From Ectocarpus siliculosus (Eukaryota; Sar; Phaeophyceae; Ectocarpales; Ectocarpaceae), in contig FN648514.1 of the NCBI GenBank assembly GCA_000310025.1, positions 127,743 through 186,812 on the forward strand: a stretch of 59,070 nt of DNA, in the 5' to 3' direction. Made by a program: the position numbers and the translations under genes. How positions within the stretch are numbered: the first letter of the stretch is position 1; each line of letters begins with the position of its first letter. The notes beneath the pieces were generated by a model. The model did not search any database. It worked only from the letters and a program-made list of their open reading frames with translations, and was not told the origin of the DNA. This document shows, piece by piece, positions 12,101-20,493 of the stretch.

Positions 12101-15100
12101 GGAGCTAGCGATGGCAACGGATGAGGACTAACAGAGAAGCTGCCCAGGATAAAAAGACAGAAAAGGGGGGTCGGCTGTAGCATATAGCGGACGGACGCCA
12201 TAAGTGTACTGCTGCTGGGAGGATACTAAATTGTCTACACCATGATCGGGAGGTCAAGCAGAACATACAATCGCCGCCCCCAGACGAGAGGGGGACACGC
12301 TGAACTATTAACTGCGACGAGGGCCCCTATACAAATCACAATATGCACGATAACCAACACCAGGCACCCCCCCTGGCGAAATTGCAACATGCCAAGCATC
12401 GGACACAGATGAAAATAGTTTTCAACAGCCTGCGCCGCAGGTCTAGGCCACAACCAACGCTGCTTTGGAATTGGCCGCACGCGGCCAAGCGCACAGGCGT
12501 CGAGAGAAAGCACGCACAACGCTCCAAACCGGAACCAACACCGCTGTCGAATTGGTTCGAACGCGGAGAAGCACTTCGGGGTTGAGAGCAATAACTTTCG
12601 GTAGTGGTCTACGGTATTATGCCGATGCGATCCAACCGATTGCACCGGCATTATAGCCGGCAACCCGCATTATTCAGAGTACGAAGCAACTTGATATTCC
12701 TTCTGTGCCAGACGATTTTGGCGGCATTGGGCAGGGAAACCGGCATTATTCCGGGACCACTGCTGTACAACGCGCTGCTGCACGGTCATCGACGCGGCTC
12801 ACCTGTACACGGCCATCACTGAGGCCAACGGCTGCCACGTCCAGGGCGGGGGACGGCTCGATACAGCTCACCGCCGCACCCTTAGGGTCCAAGCTTTGGA
12901 AGGAGTGCACCCGCCTGCACAGGGGTTTCGAAAAGGAAAAGCACGCGCATCGTCCACGTTGAACGAAGAGAAAGTGTGGGCACATTTCCACGCAAACATG
13001 GGCACATTTCCACGATGACCGAAAAGGGGACAATTTCCTCCGCTCGAGGTTGACGGTTATTCCGTGGGACGTACCGTGTTGGGGACACAGTAGACATGTG
13101 GACAAGGTTGCGAGTCTTTTTTCGCACCCACCACCCCTTTACTACATTGTTGCTGTCACATTAGAAGCCGTGCCGTATTCCGCTCACGTATCTTCTGACA
13201 TCCGTGCTGGTCCAACTGGCCCGGACGCTTTCCGTGCTCACAGGACAACTACAACTCAAATAGGGATGGTTCGCAACGCATGGTAAGAGTGTCTACAATA
13301 TCTAGAGTGGTGGGGCGTCATCCCAGCAGCCATCAACAGAAATACTTCCTACTAGTGTAATACCCCACGACGACCAACATGCCAACGCGCTTTCGGAAAG
13401 CTCTTTTTCGAACGCCGCGGGTTTTCCGCACCGTCACAGGTTTTGCTGCTGAGTGACAGAGCTTCGAAAATCGGTCCAGGGGGAGTGTTATCTTGCGTAT
13501 GCGACCATCACCTGCCCGTCCTAACGTTCCACAGCTGCAAGGCTCCTCCTTCCGAGCCCACCACGACCTTGTTCAGGTACGTCGGCGGGTGCGCTAGCGC
13601 TGTCGGCACGAAGCCCCCCTCCAAGGCCGCGTCGCAGGTCGGCTTGCCCGCGACACCCTCCCCTTCCCCCTGGGGTCCCCCGCGGGGCCCCTTGCTCTTG
13701 CCGCCGGGGCGGTGCTTGAGATCCCAAGCCTTGAGGCGGCCCTCCTCGCAGAGAGACACGAGCGTGTTGCCGACGCACAGCAGGAAGCGAACCTGGGCGT
13801 GATGTCGCGGTGGGGACGTATACACGCCGATTTAGCATAAACGTTAGGGTGAGGGGGCGAGGAAGGCATGGAGCGCATGTTTCTCCTCGAGCGAAGCGTC
13901 GTTGCAGGCGATGGGGCACGGGGGAGGGGGAGTTGTACTCATGTATACGCATGCTGTAGTCGGTACACCATAGCCAGACCTGGCGTCCTTGCAATGCCGA
14001 GACGGAGCGATATGCCGGGTTTCTCGTCGACCCAGGCTACTTGCCACAAGGGTGGACCAGAAGCTGGGCACCATTCCCCCTTGCGTTTTCTGAAGGGGGG
14101 GAGTTTTGCTGCGTATCCTTTTGAAGGATTTGGGATTGTTTTCGCCATCTCCTGGCCGACAAAGCCGGATTCATCGATAGTTCGGTCTCTGGGGAACACC
14201 TGCCGAAGCTACATCACAAGCTTTCCCCACCGCCGTCACCACGATATAGTCGCCAGGAAATCACGGCCAAATGCGACTCCTCATATAGCATGCACCGCAC
14301 ACCCTGGTGTCGAACGCCCAAGGCCTCCACCGGGCGTGTAGGAGGTCTATCTCTAATACTGTACCTCTTTCACCCCCTCATCTTCCCCTGACATTGTATC
14401 TCTCTTCTGTTGGATTGATAGTCGCTCCATCTAGTTTACACTGTGCCCGCCTCTTCTATTTCCGTCTTGAACTGTAGACGCTTTCCACCTCTACTATTCA
14501 CGTCTCCTCTGTTGTTATTATGGTATAGTAGCTCTGTTTCTCTCTCCTCTCTTCCATGTCTAGTTAAACGGCATCCACATCCACTCTTTCCGCCATACGT
14601 AGTAAACGCTGTCCACCTCTCCCATTGCATACGCTTTAAACGCAGCCCACCTCTAGTACCTCCGCCTCTACGCAACATGTGCCTCTCTGTGAAAGGTGAC
14701 AATTAGGAGAGAGTACGAAATTGTTTGTGTTCACATCGAGATGCACAAGTGTTTTCGTTTAGACGAAGACGAGAGGGATGGAAATATATAACGAAATCGG
14801 AAGGGAGGAAGGGAGATAACACGAATGTTGTGGGACGATAGTGCCGATGATATCTCCGTCTAAACAAAAACACTTAGCCATATACTGTACCTCTCCATGA
14901 GAGCGTCCAACAACATTCGTGTTCTCTCCCTTCCTCCCTTCCGATTTCGTCAAGTCTTTCCATCTCTACTGCCTCCTTCTAAACGAAAACACCCATATAC
15001 CACGCTGTGAACATGTACACAGTTTTCGTACTATCTCCGTCGAAACAAACACTTTTCTGTTTTCTCGTGTGAACATTCAACCCACAGCAATTTCCGTACT

Positions 15101-16895
15101 CTCTCACCGTCCCGGGGTGAGAACCGAGGGACCCCGTGCACGACAAGCGCCTCCACCCTAGCACCTCACGCCCAGAACCAACGAAGGTGTGCTCGTTGCC
15201 CCACGACTCCAGGCACGTTATCTTCTTGCTCATCGGGGGGGACACGAGAACGACCCTGAGGTGGTCGCATCGATAGATCTGCCGCAAAAGGGAAGTGTAC
15301 AGCAGCATGGTGCAGCAGCGGTTGGTTCGTTTAGCGACGAGGGGTAAATGGTCATATCGATAGATCTGCCGCAAACCAAAGTGCACGGCAGCATGTTGCA
15401 GCAGTGGTTGCTTCATTCAGCGATATCACTCGACAGATCTGCTGCAAACGCAACATGTACGGTGGCAGCAGCGGCAACGGTTGACTCATTTAGCGCCGAG
15501 GGGCCACATCGATATCTCTAATGCAAATTATGTACAGGAGCAGTAGCAGCAGCGCTTGATTCACAGTCGAGAGAATTACCAGTTGTATCGATATCGATAC
15601 ATCTGCCGCAGACGAAGTGAACGAACAGTCCGCGCCAGTTGGACCGGCCCAGCTGTGAGAAGATACCGTACCGAACACAGACCCGAGCGGTGATGAAAAT
15701 GAAGACTAACAACAACAACCAGCAGTCACAACATTGGAACAGCAGCGGTTTATTTGCAGCCACGCACGGAAAGTGGGCAGCGGCAGACAACACGACCGCC
15801 TCGGTAGCATGTATGTACCAAGCTTCAACAGCAAAGTTGACACCAGTAGCAGTTGAAATCGGCAGGCGATAATGGGGTAAGGCCTGCTTGGCAGTACGGG
15901 CTACGAGTCGCCTGAGGGCCAGGTAGGTTTTGAGAGCGGGATGGAAAGGGCGTCTATGGCACCAAGGCCCGTTCATCCAGGACGTACGCTAGACAGATTC
16001 TTGTGTACAGCAGGTTCGTCAGAGACCGAAAGCGAAATGTAGACGATCTACAAGGCAGGAGGCAAGAGGGGCCTCACTCCCGATGCCCTCAGATCGGCAC
16101 TCTTGTCGAGCACCCAGAGGCTGCTATCGGTCAAGTGTGTGCGGTACCTGATTCAACCTACCGTAGGTTCCACATGGCCTTGACAGGGTTCAGGGTGGTA
16201 TTTATCTTATACAACCTAAGGTAGGCGTCGATAGTGCAGCAACCGCTGTTGAACCAAAGGCCGCTTTCGTCTATGATGGAGTAACGACCCACCATTGCGC
16301 AACAGCGTCCATGATGCAGCTGTACATACATGGTAGGAATCAAGCTATCTACACTTTGTACAGCAGTGTCACGACCCTTTGTTAAGACACAGCAGTGTTC
16401 CTAAAACTGAAGACGCCACGGGAGCAACTTAATTGAGTCATTTTCACACACTGAGGGGTCGAGGATGTCTCACTTCCAGCCACTCGGCCGTGCTCGCAAG
16501 CAGATCTACTGCTACTGACCAGTGCACATGTGTAGTGCGCTGTGTCCGTAGTCTCAGGAGTCGCCACAGCAACGCGTCCTGTCAAGGAAATGCCTCTAGC
16601 AGAGGCTACCCGAGAGAATAAACCGTACGCTGCACTCTGCCTCGCTGCGAAATCGCGTCGCAACAGCAGTAGCAGCTGCTGTAGCGCGCGTTCAAACCGC
16701 CAAGCTGATCCAACATCAGGCTACAGCAGTACTCCCAGTCACCTGAAAAGCTCGATCTATGGACACGGCCAGAAAGCATTCGTCTCCTCGCCGGTTAAGT
16801 ACGAAGGGAAGCCCATCTGTCACCGCCCCTAGGGCCCTGAAAGGATAGAACAGGCGTGACGCTGTAGTCGTAGCCGCCGCTGGTTTGGACGACAT
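585..16895 (-). CDS. UTP21: UTP21/WDR36 homologue, 16 exons
   Basis: WD40 scaffold protein of the U3 snoRNP/small-subunit processome (UTP-B module), acting in nucleolar pre-18S rRNA processing (family knowledge). Exons 5'->3' on the minus strand: 16895-16743, 15278-15108, 13792-13512, 12914-12803, 11794-11574, 10703-10534, 9832-9723, 9322-9213, 8777-8634, 8178-7982, 7330-7116, 5790-5615, 4347-4204, 3389-3309, 2377-1400, 786-585. All junctions are GT-AG and in phase; coding length is 3465 nt (1154 aa), longer than the roughly 900 aa usual in animals because of an acidic insert in exon 15. The start is the first ATG of the open frame and is followed within 12 codons by the conserved N-terminal motif [10 protein letters not shown]. 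The stop follows NLQS. The acceptor of exon 15 is the least certain boundary; it was chosen because it is the phase-compatible site before the conserved block. Confidence 0.95.
4204..9832 (-). CDS. UTP21: UTP21 exons 7-13: second WD40 propeller
   Basis: Residues about 371-735. Exon 7 has [20 protein letters not shown], exon 8 [19 protein letters not shown], exon 9 [18 protein letters not shown], exon 10 [20 protein letters not shown], exon 11 [18 protein letters not shown] plus [11 protein letters not shown], exon 12 [20 protein letters not shown], and exon 13 [12 protein letters not shown] with [11 protein letters not shown]. These correspond one to one with the second propeller of human WDR36 as I know it. 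Exon 10 carries a family-atypical Ser/Ala/Lys-rich extension after the [11 protein letters not shown] motif. Intron 11, between exons 11 and 12, contains a long GA microsatellite. Confidence 0.93.
4361..4435. repeat. Degenerate ACGGGATGGG tandem array
   Basis: Reiterated variants of GGGACGG, GGGATGGG and TACGGT, G-rich on the plus strand, immediately upstream of UTP21 exon 13 on the gene strand (intron 12). Confidence 0.7.
4542..4704. mobile_element. MITE-like inverted-repeat element, intron 12 of UTP21
   Basis: Two arms in inverted orientation (4542-4612 and 4623-4703). Each reads outward to a CCGTAGGT end followed by an AAGATA-CAC block and a GGATCGATTTTCAAAGCTCG-like core. Length about 163 bp with a very short loop and no coding capacity. 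It belongs to the intronic family also seen at 7422, 11215, 13433, 19942 and 49531. Confidence 0.65.
5968..6195. repeat. (GA)n microsatellite in UTP21 intron 11
   Basis: A long nearly pure GA/GGGA tract with a short CA interruption near 6147. It creates long false open frames of Ser-Leu or Arg-Glu on both strands. Located between UTP21 exons 11 and 12. Confidence 0.9.
6585..7085. repeat. Three direct copies of a 40-bp motif in UTP21 intron 11
   Basis: The core GGCAGTACTTC-AAACAGCC, followed in two copies by GGGTTYGAGCTGCAC, occurs near 6585, 6935 and 7048. The third copy lies next to the exon 11 donor, whose flank (CAGCTCGAGCTGCGAC) resembles the repeat's right end. Confidence 0.6.
7422..7641. 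mobile_element. MITE-like inverted-repeat element, intron 10 of UTP21
   Basis: The left arm (7422-7490) begins TACCGTAGATGACA and contains GGACCGATTTTCGACGC. The right arm (7575-7641) contains GCTTTCAAAATCG and ends TCACCTACGG. The arms are inverted relative to each other around about 85 bp of unrelated spacer. Same family as the 4542 element. Confidence 0.6.
8812..8880. repeat. Short tandem repeat, about 20-bp unit, in UTP21 intron 8
   Basis: Three to four copies of a unit containing CGTTCAGGGATTGGACT. The last copy has diverged (CGTTAAGGGATCGGA). It starts 35 bp upstream of the exon 9 acceptor on the gene strand. Confidence 0.8.
9087..9132. repeat. (GA)n microsatellite in UTP21 intron 8
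   Basis: Uninterrupted AG dinucleotide repeat between exons 8 and 9 of UTP21. Confidence 0.9.
9650..9748. repeat. Duplicated exon 7 donor edge of UTP21
   Basis: ACCTTGACGAGCGGCTTCTG plus GGAAAG at the exon 7 3' end (9721 onward) is repeated as ACCTTGGCGAGCGGTTTCTG plus GGAAAC at 9653-9678 in the downstream intron, donor GT included. About 69 bp apart. Confidence 0.75.
9862..10028. repeat. Dispersed repeat family B, copy 1
   Basis: Contains GCATGCCGTAGTCGGTAGAC, CAAAGCCGGGACGGAGCACG and CCAAGCGCGAAGC. It lies in UTP21 intron 6, just upstream of exon 7. Near-identical core at 39405-39562 and a diverged copy at 13925-14041. Confidence 0.7.
10376..10480. repeat. Direct repeat in UTP21 intron 6
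   Basis: AAGTACCAATGTAGGAAGAG with the following AACAGT occurs twice (10379 and 10452), 73 bp apart, in the intron between exons 6 and 7 near the exon 6 donor. Confidence 0.8.
10534..16895 (-). CDS. UTP21: UTP21 exons 1-6: first WD40 propeller
   Basis: Residues 1 to about 370. Exon 1 encodes the conserved N-terminal block ([19 protein letters not shown]). Exon 2 gives a strand set around [16 protein letters not shown]. Exon 3 (93 codons) has [10 protein letters not shown], a low-complexity Gly/Lys loop not usual in the family, then [19 protein letters not shown], the most diagnostic UTP21 block. Exon 4 has [11 protein letters not shown], exon 5 SLSFRTDS and [11 protein letters not shown], and exon 6 [12 protein letters not shown] followed by [21 protein letters not shown]. 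The order and spacing match UTP21 rather than a generic WD40 protein. Start and stop phases across these junctions are 0,0,2,0,2,1. Confidence 0.93.
11215..11298 (+). mobile_element. Single arm of the intronic MITE-like family, UTP21 intron 5
   Basis: Contains GGCATCCTCTTCATCG (just upstream), then ATCGAGCTTTCAAAATA, a G-run and TGTGTCACCTACGGT, in the same order as the right arms elsewhere. I do not see a convincing left arm. Confidence 0.5.
11470..11500. repeat. (CAA)n microsatellite
   Basis: About nine CAA triplets in UTP21 intron 5, close to the exon 5 donor. Confidence 0.9.
11791..12085. repeat. Three tandem copies of the exon 5 acceptor region of UTP21
   Basis: The plus-strand segment at the exon 5 3' splice site (CCTGCCCCACGGTTGTTGTT through GGTGGCGGCGGAATGG) is echoed at about 11900-11965 and 12018-12085 as TTGCCCCGCGGTTATTTCCC then GTGGCGGCGGCAATGAGAC. 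The outer copies are intronic and appear non-coding. Confidence 0.7.
12600..12778. repeat. CCGGCATTAT repeat family, copy 1
   Basis: Cluster of CACCGGCATTATAGCCGG, CCCGCATTATTC and ACCGGCATTATTCCGGGACC in UTP21 intron 4, next to exon 4. A matching cluster lies at 31676-31868. Confidence 0.6.
13433..13511 (+). mobile_element. Arm of the MITE-like family abutting the UTP21 exon 3 donor
   Basis: Contains AGCTTCGAAAATCGGTCC, GGGGGAGTGTTATCTTGCG and ends GCGACCATCAC. Its outer end coincides with the 5' splice site of UTP21 exon 3 (minus strand GGCAG|GTGATGGTCGC). The same order of blocks is seen in the left arm at 19942. Confidence 0.5.
13925..14041. repeat. Dispersed repeat family B, diverged copy 2
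   Basis: Contains GCATGCTGTAGTCGGTACAC and GCCGAGACGGAGC, then CCGGGTTTCTCGTCGACCCA. It lies in UTP21 intron 2, just upstream of exon 3. Confidence 0.55.
14750..14992. repeat. Long inverted repeat (foldback) in UTP21 intron 2
   Basis: Arms of roughly 85 bp: 14750-14837 (TGTTTTCGTTTAGACG ... CGAAATCGGAAGGGAGGAAG ... CACGAATGTTGTGG) pairs with 14905-14992 (CAACAACATTCGTG ... CTTCCTCCCTTCCGATTTCG ... CTAAACGAAAACA). The loop is about 67 bp. The surrounding 14430-15060 is pyrimidine-rich low-complexity DNA. Confidence 0.8.
15260..15612. repeat. Tandem array carrying copies of the UTP21 exon 2 acceptor
   Basis: Five units of about 72-88 bp, each containing TCGATAGATCTGCCGCAAA or a variant (about 15270, 15357, 15430, 15513 weak, 15590), followed by GCAGCAGCGGTTG and CATTTAGCG. 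The first unit is the functional 3' splice site (minus strand GCGGCAG|ATCTATCGATG); the others duplicate that splice site and the first about 12 exon bases within intron 1. Confidence 0.75.
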
Positions 16896-17288
16896 CCCCC
16901 CCTGCCTGCCGTGTATCCCTCGCTCCTCGCCTTGGCGCAAGTGGCTGTGCGGTGGCTAGGGACATGCGGCGGAATAGCGAGAGGCCCCGCAGAATGCTCC
17001 TACATACCCACGACCTCCGCCCGCTGCTCGTGAACTCACGATCGTTGTGCAGGGCACAGCAGGGAGAGAGTACTCTCACAACACACAGCAGTGTGTCCAG
17101 GCCTTGCAACAACCGCGTAGTGCAGCTATCTCCTTGAGGCCACACGTACTCGGCATACGTGCGAGCGGAGCAGGGGCTTCGGCCTGCTCGGTCAAGCTGA
17201 AAGGTTGCCGGGGTGATCGCTAAGGGGGAGAGCGCTACGAAGCGCAGCAAAGAGAGGGGAGCGGCCAGCGCCTCAAGCAAGCCAAGTG
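16896..17288. promoter_or_regulatory. Shared bidirectional promoter/5' UTR interval of UTP21 and DMAP1
   Basis: Only 393 bp separate the ATG of UTP21 (minus strand) from the ATG of DMAP1 (plus strand), so both promoters and 5' UTRs must lie here unless there are non-coding first exons. The interval is GC-rich and I see no clear TATA box, as expected for housekeeping genes. Divergent pairing of a ribosome-biogenesis gene with a chromatin gene suggests co-expression (inference). Confidence 0.6.
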
Positions 17289-20200
17289 ATGGGCGATGTG
17301 GCCGACATCCTCGGGCTTGGAGGTCCACCGGCGCCGTCCGGAAGGGCGTCACCCGTGCTAGGTGGTCCGTTGGGCCCCCTCCAAGAAAACAAACGGGGTA
17401 AGGGTGGAGCGGCTCCGATCAAGAAGGCCGGCAAGCCCCAGGGTGTCAGCCGGGAGGTTTACGCCTTGCTAGGATCGGAGGGGCTGCCGCCGGAGGTGAG
17501 CAGTGCTGGACCCTTGCGGGGTCCTGGATAGGCTAATCGAACTGCTGTTGCTCATGATATTGTCTTTGCGTTTGGTGCGAGTCCGCTTGAAACTCGAACC
17601 GTATGTTTGAACCCGGCGGCGTATATCACGCCGCATTTTTAGATCTACAACAGCATGTACGCATGTACTGCTGTACTCCATCCCATTTGATGCCCGTGAT
17701 TTTGTCATATGGATACGTTTGGACGGTTTTTGAGTCCACTTGTTTAGGCAGTTGAAACTTGAAACGTATCTTGGCAGCCGGGGTTAAATCATGGCGCACA
17801 GAACGGGTTTGAATCGCGCCGCATTTATACCTATTTGGCCTTTCGGACCGCGTCCGGTGTGCAAGGGGAGTGGCTGCGCATTCATGTCGCAGGCACAACG
17901 TTGTCCTTACTATTTGGGGAGCGCTCAGCGGCGTTTGCTTCGCGTTTGCTCTTTGGACGGCATACCATCAGATTTTGTCAAGTACAAGTTTTCAAAAACT
18001 GTTAGCCACAGGGGAGATATCGCTGTGTGCTGCTCGGGAAATCGTGGGAGTACGGGTCTTCGCTGACGCTTTGGCTTCATTACTATTCTATCTTGTTCGT
18101 TTCTTAGAGAGATGGATTCGTTGGGTCATATTGAGAAAAACAAACTACCTGCATAGTTTTTGGCGATTTTCTGGCGGTGTTCAGGGCGCAGGAAGCCGCG
18201 GTTATTCCAAACGCCGGGAGCTTTGAGAGCTACGTTTGCTTTGCCGTTTGTTTTCCATAAACAACTAAGAACGCCGCCTACTCCGACGCCCACCAGGAAG
18301 TGCTACTCTCCCTGTGTCAGCAGTACGTGGTGGCTCCTGCGTAGGGTCGCACTCGTGGCCGATCACCCTTTGAAAAAAAGGCCGGTGAAGTCGCGTGACG
18401 CAGATGGAATCGTCAAGTTGCTCATGTTGTAACTCCTACTATTAGCGCCGGCTGGGTGCCCCGCATACAAGGCCGGCCCAATTCTTTGGCACTACGTACG
18501 CGGCATTAGGGTTACGGTTGTTGTCAAACCGGCACACTCAAATGTCTTCGTCGTGCTAATGTTGTTATTATTGTTACAAGACGTACATATTGTACAAGGC
18601 GATGCATACAAAGACTACCGTTCTAGAGAATACCCAGCGGGTGTTAATATTTCAAAGTCCTTTCAACGACTAGGGAAACGAACCTGCTGGATGCTGGGCT
18701 TACTGCTGTTTAATGCTAAAAATCATCTTTGGTTCCACGCGCACGTGTGTGTGAAATGACTCTTTGGGTCGGTCGGCACCCAGGGTCCGGTGTCAAACCC
18801 ATCGCTCGTGAGGGACGGCAGCCAGCAAGACCCGGCCTCGTCCAAACAGCCCTGCAGCAAGTGGTGAGTCGAAAGGTCGTAACGGCCAAACACACACGCA
18901 CGATGCGGCTCGGCGTGAACACCAAACGCATCCTCGTGTTCTGCTCTAGCCCGAAACGCTCTTGGGGTGCTCATCGTGGTCGTCGTCCCCGTCGTCTGTT
19001 GGAGAAGGTGTTGCGCATGGTTTTGCTCTCGCCGTTGATGTCATTGTTGTTGTTCTTTGTGTAATAAACGTTAAATACCGGCCCGATCTCCACTTAGCAT
19101 GCCATACCTTGGTTCTTGCTCTCGCTGTCGCTTCTTGTACTTGCTGCAGTTTTGGTGTTGGCATTCTCACAGCTGCTGTTGCTGTCGTTATCATTGTCAC
19201 GAAGTCGTAGTGTAGTGTTTTCCGGGCGTCGTTGTTTCTCCTGCACTTTTTCTTGGCTAACACGACGTGTTGTTGCCGCGGGGGGGTCCGTCTGTATTGC
19301 CGGGGCCTTGCGAATACAGGAAATGGGTCCCGTTTAGTTCTTCAGCACGGTCTGACGGCGCCACGTTCGAGCACTGGCAGAAAGAATCGGACGAAAAGGA
19401 CAGCGGGGACTACGCTTACGCGAGGTGATGGCAACAAAAGTTGGTGGCGTTGCTGTCATTTTCTAGGGCGTCAGTCCACACGCACCAAACATTTTCCCGA
19501 GTGCACCCGTAGGGGGTGCTGTGTTCGTTTGGAACTAGACTGATTATTGTTGATAGGGGAAGAGAATGTAACGTACCCGGCGTCTGTGGACTAGACCCGT
19601 GGGTCGTCTGCGTTGGCTGACATGTGCGTGAACTCCGTGCGGGTCAGTCGTTATGTTTCTTTCTGCCGAGGGGTGTTGCGCGAGTAGTGACGGTTTCGCA
19701 CAAGATAACACTCCCGATGATACAAAACGTTCTTAGGCGTTACAGCATCCTCGGCGGTCCATCAGCTTGATCTGAGAGCGTTTTTACGTGTTAAGTTCAT
19801 GTTGATTCGAAAACCTTTTGCCACACGGGGCAAAAGTAGATGTTTTGTGGGGGGGATGGCATGTTACGTGTGATGCGGTAGCACGGCGAGGAAAGCGAAG
19901 ACTGTACTTGTTCTGGTGTGCTTTCCCTGGTATGTCGTGTTGTTGGTCGCATGATGTAAGATACTACGCTCCATGGACCGAGAATCAAAGCTCGATGACT
20001 CTGCAGCAACAACAGCTGTGGCGGTGCGGAACATGACGGCATTGGAACGGCCTCGTGGAGAGCATTCCGCAAATGCAATCGTTTGATTGTGGCATCCTCT
20101 TCGTCGCGGAATGATGCAGCTTTGAAACCCGACCAAAGGGGAGAGTGCTATCTAACGCGATCTACGGTCTATCGTTCTGCATTATTTGGACATTTGAATT

Positions 20201-20493
20201 GGAAATGTAGGGTGGGCCTCGCATGTTTGACCCGATGCTGTTGCGCCATGTCTTGTGCAAGTGATATTGGATACCCGGTTTTGCCTTTGTACACTGAAAA
20301 GTGTAGTACACGTCTCACCACGAAAAATGGGGGGACTGTCGCCATAGTACCTTGGACGAAAACACATACACACACACAACCCTTTGTACGCCAATGCTCT
20401 GCTGTTTTGTTGCTCTAATGCAGATACAACGTCAAGGTAGACATCGACAACCACCTGAGGTACTCCGACGAGGAGTACAAGCAACACCTCACG
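17289..20493 (+). CDS. DMAP1: DMAP1 exons 1-4: N-terminal conserved region
   Basis: Residues 1 to about 154. Exon 1 holds ADILGLGG and, after a basic KKAGK stretch, GVSREVYALLGSEGLPPE. Exons 2 and 3 join in phase 2 to create SKWKWVPFSSSARSDG, the aromatic W-x-W-x-PF-x-N/S-x-AR-x-DG block diagnostic of the family, followed by EHWQK. Exon 4 gives YNVKVDIDNHLRYSDEEY, the V-x-Y-s-x-eEY strand before the SANT domain. The codons split at the exon 2/3 and 3/4 junctions rebuild conserved residues (W and R), which independently supports those splice sites. Confidence 0.92.

Noticed and set aside
16795-17352. 185-codon minus-strand open frame overlapping UTP21 exon 1 and the DMAP1 start
   Set aside because: A shadow in another frame of two well-supported conserved exons and the promoter interval.
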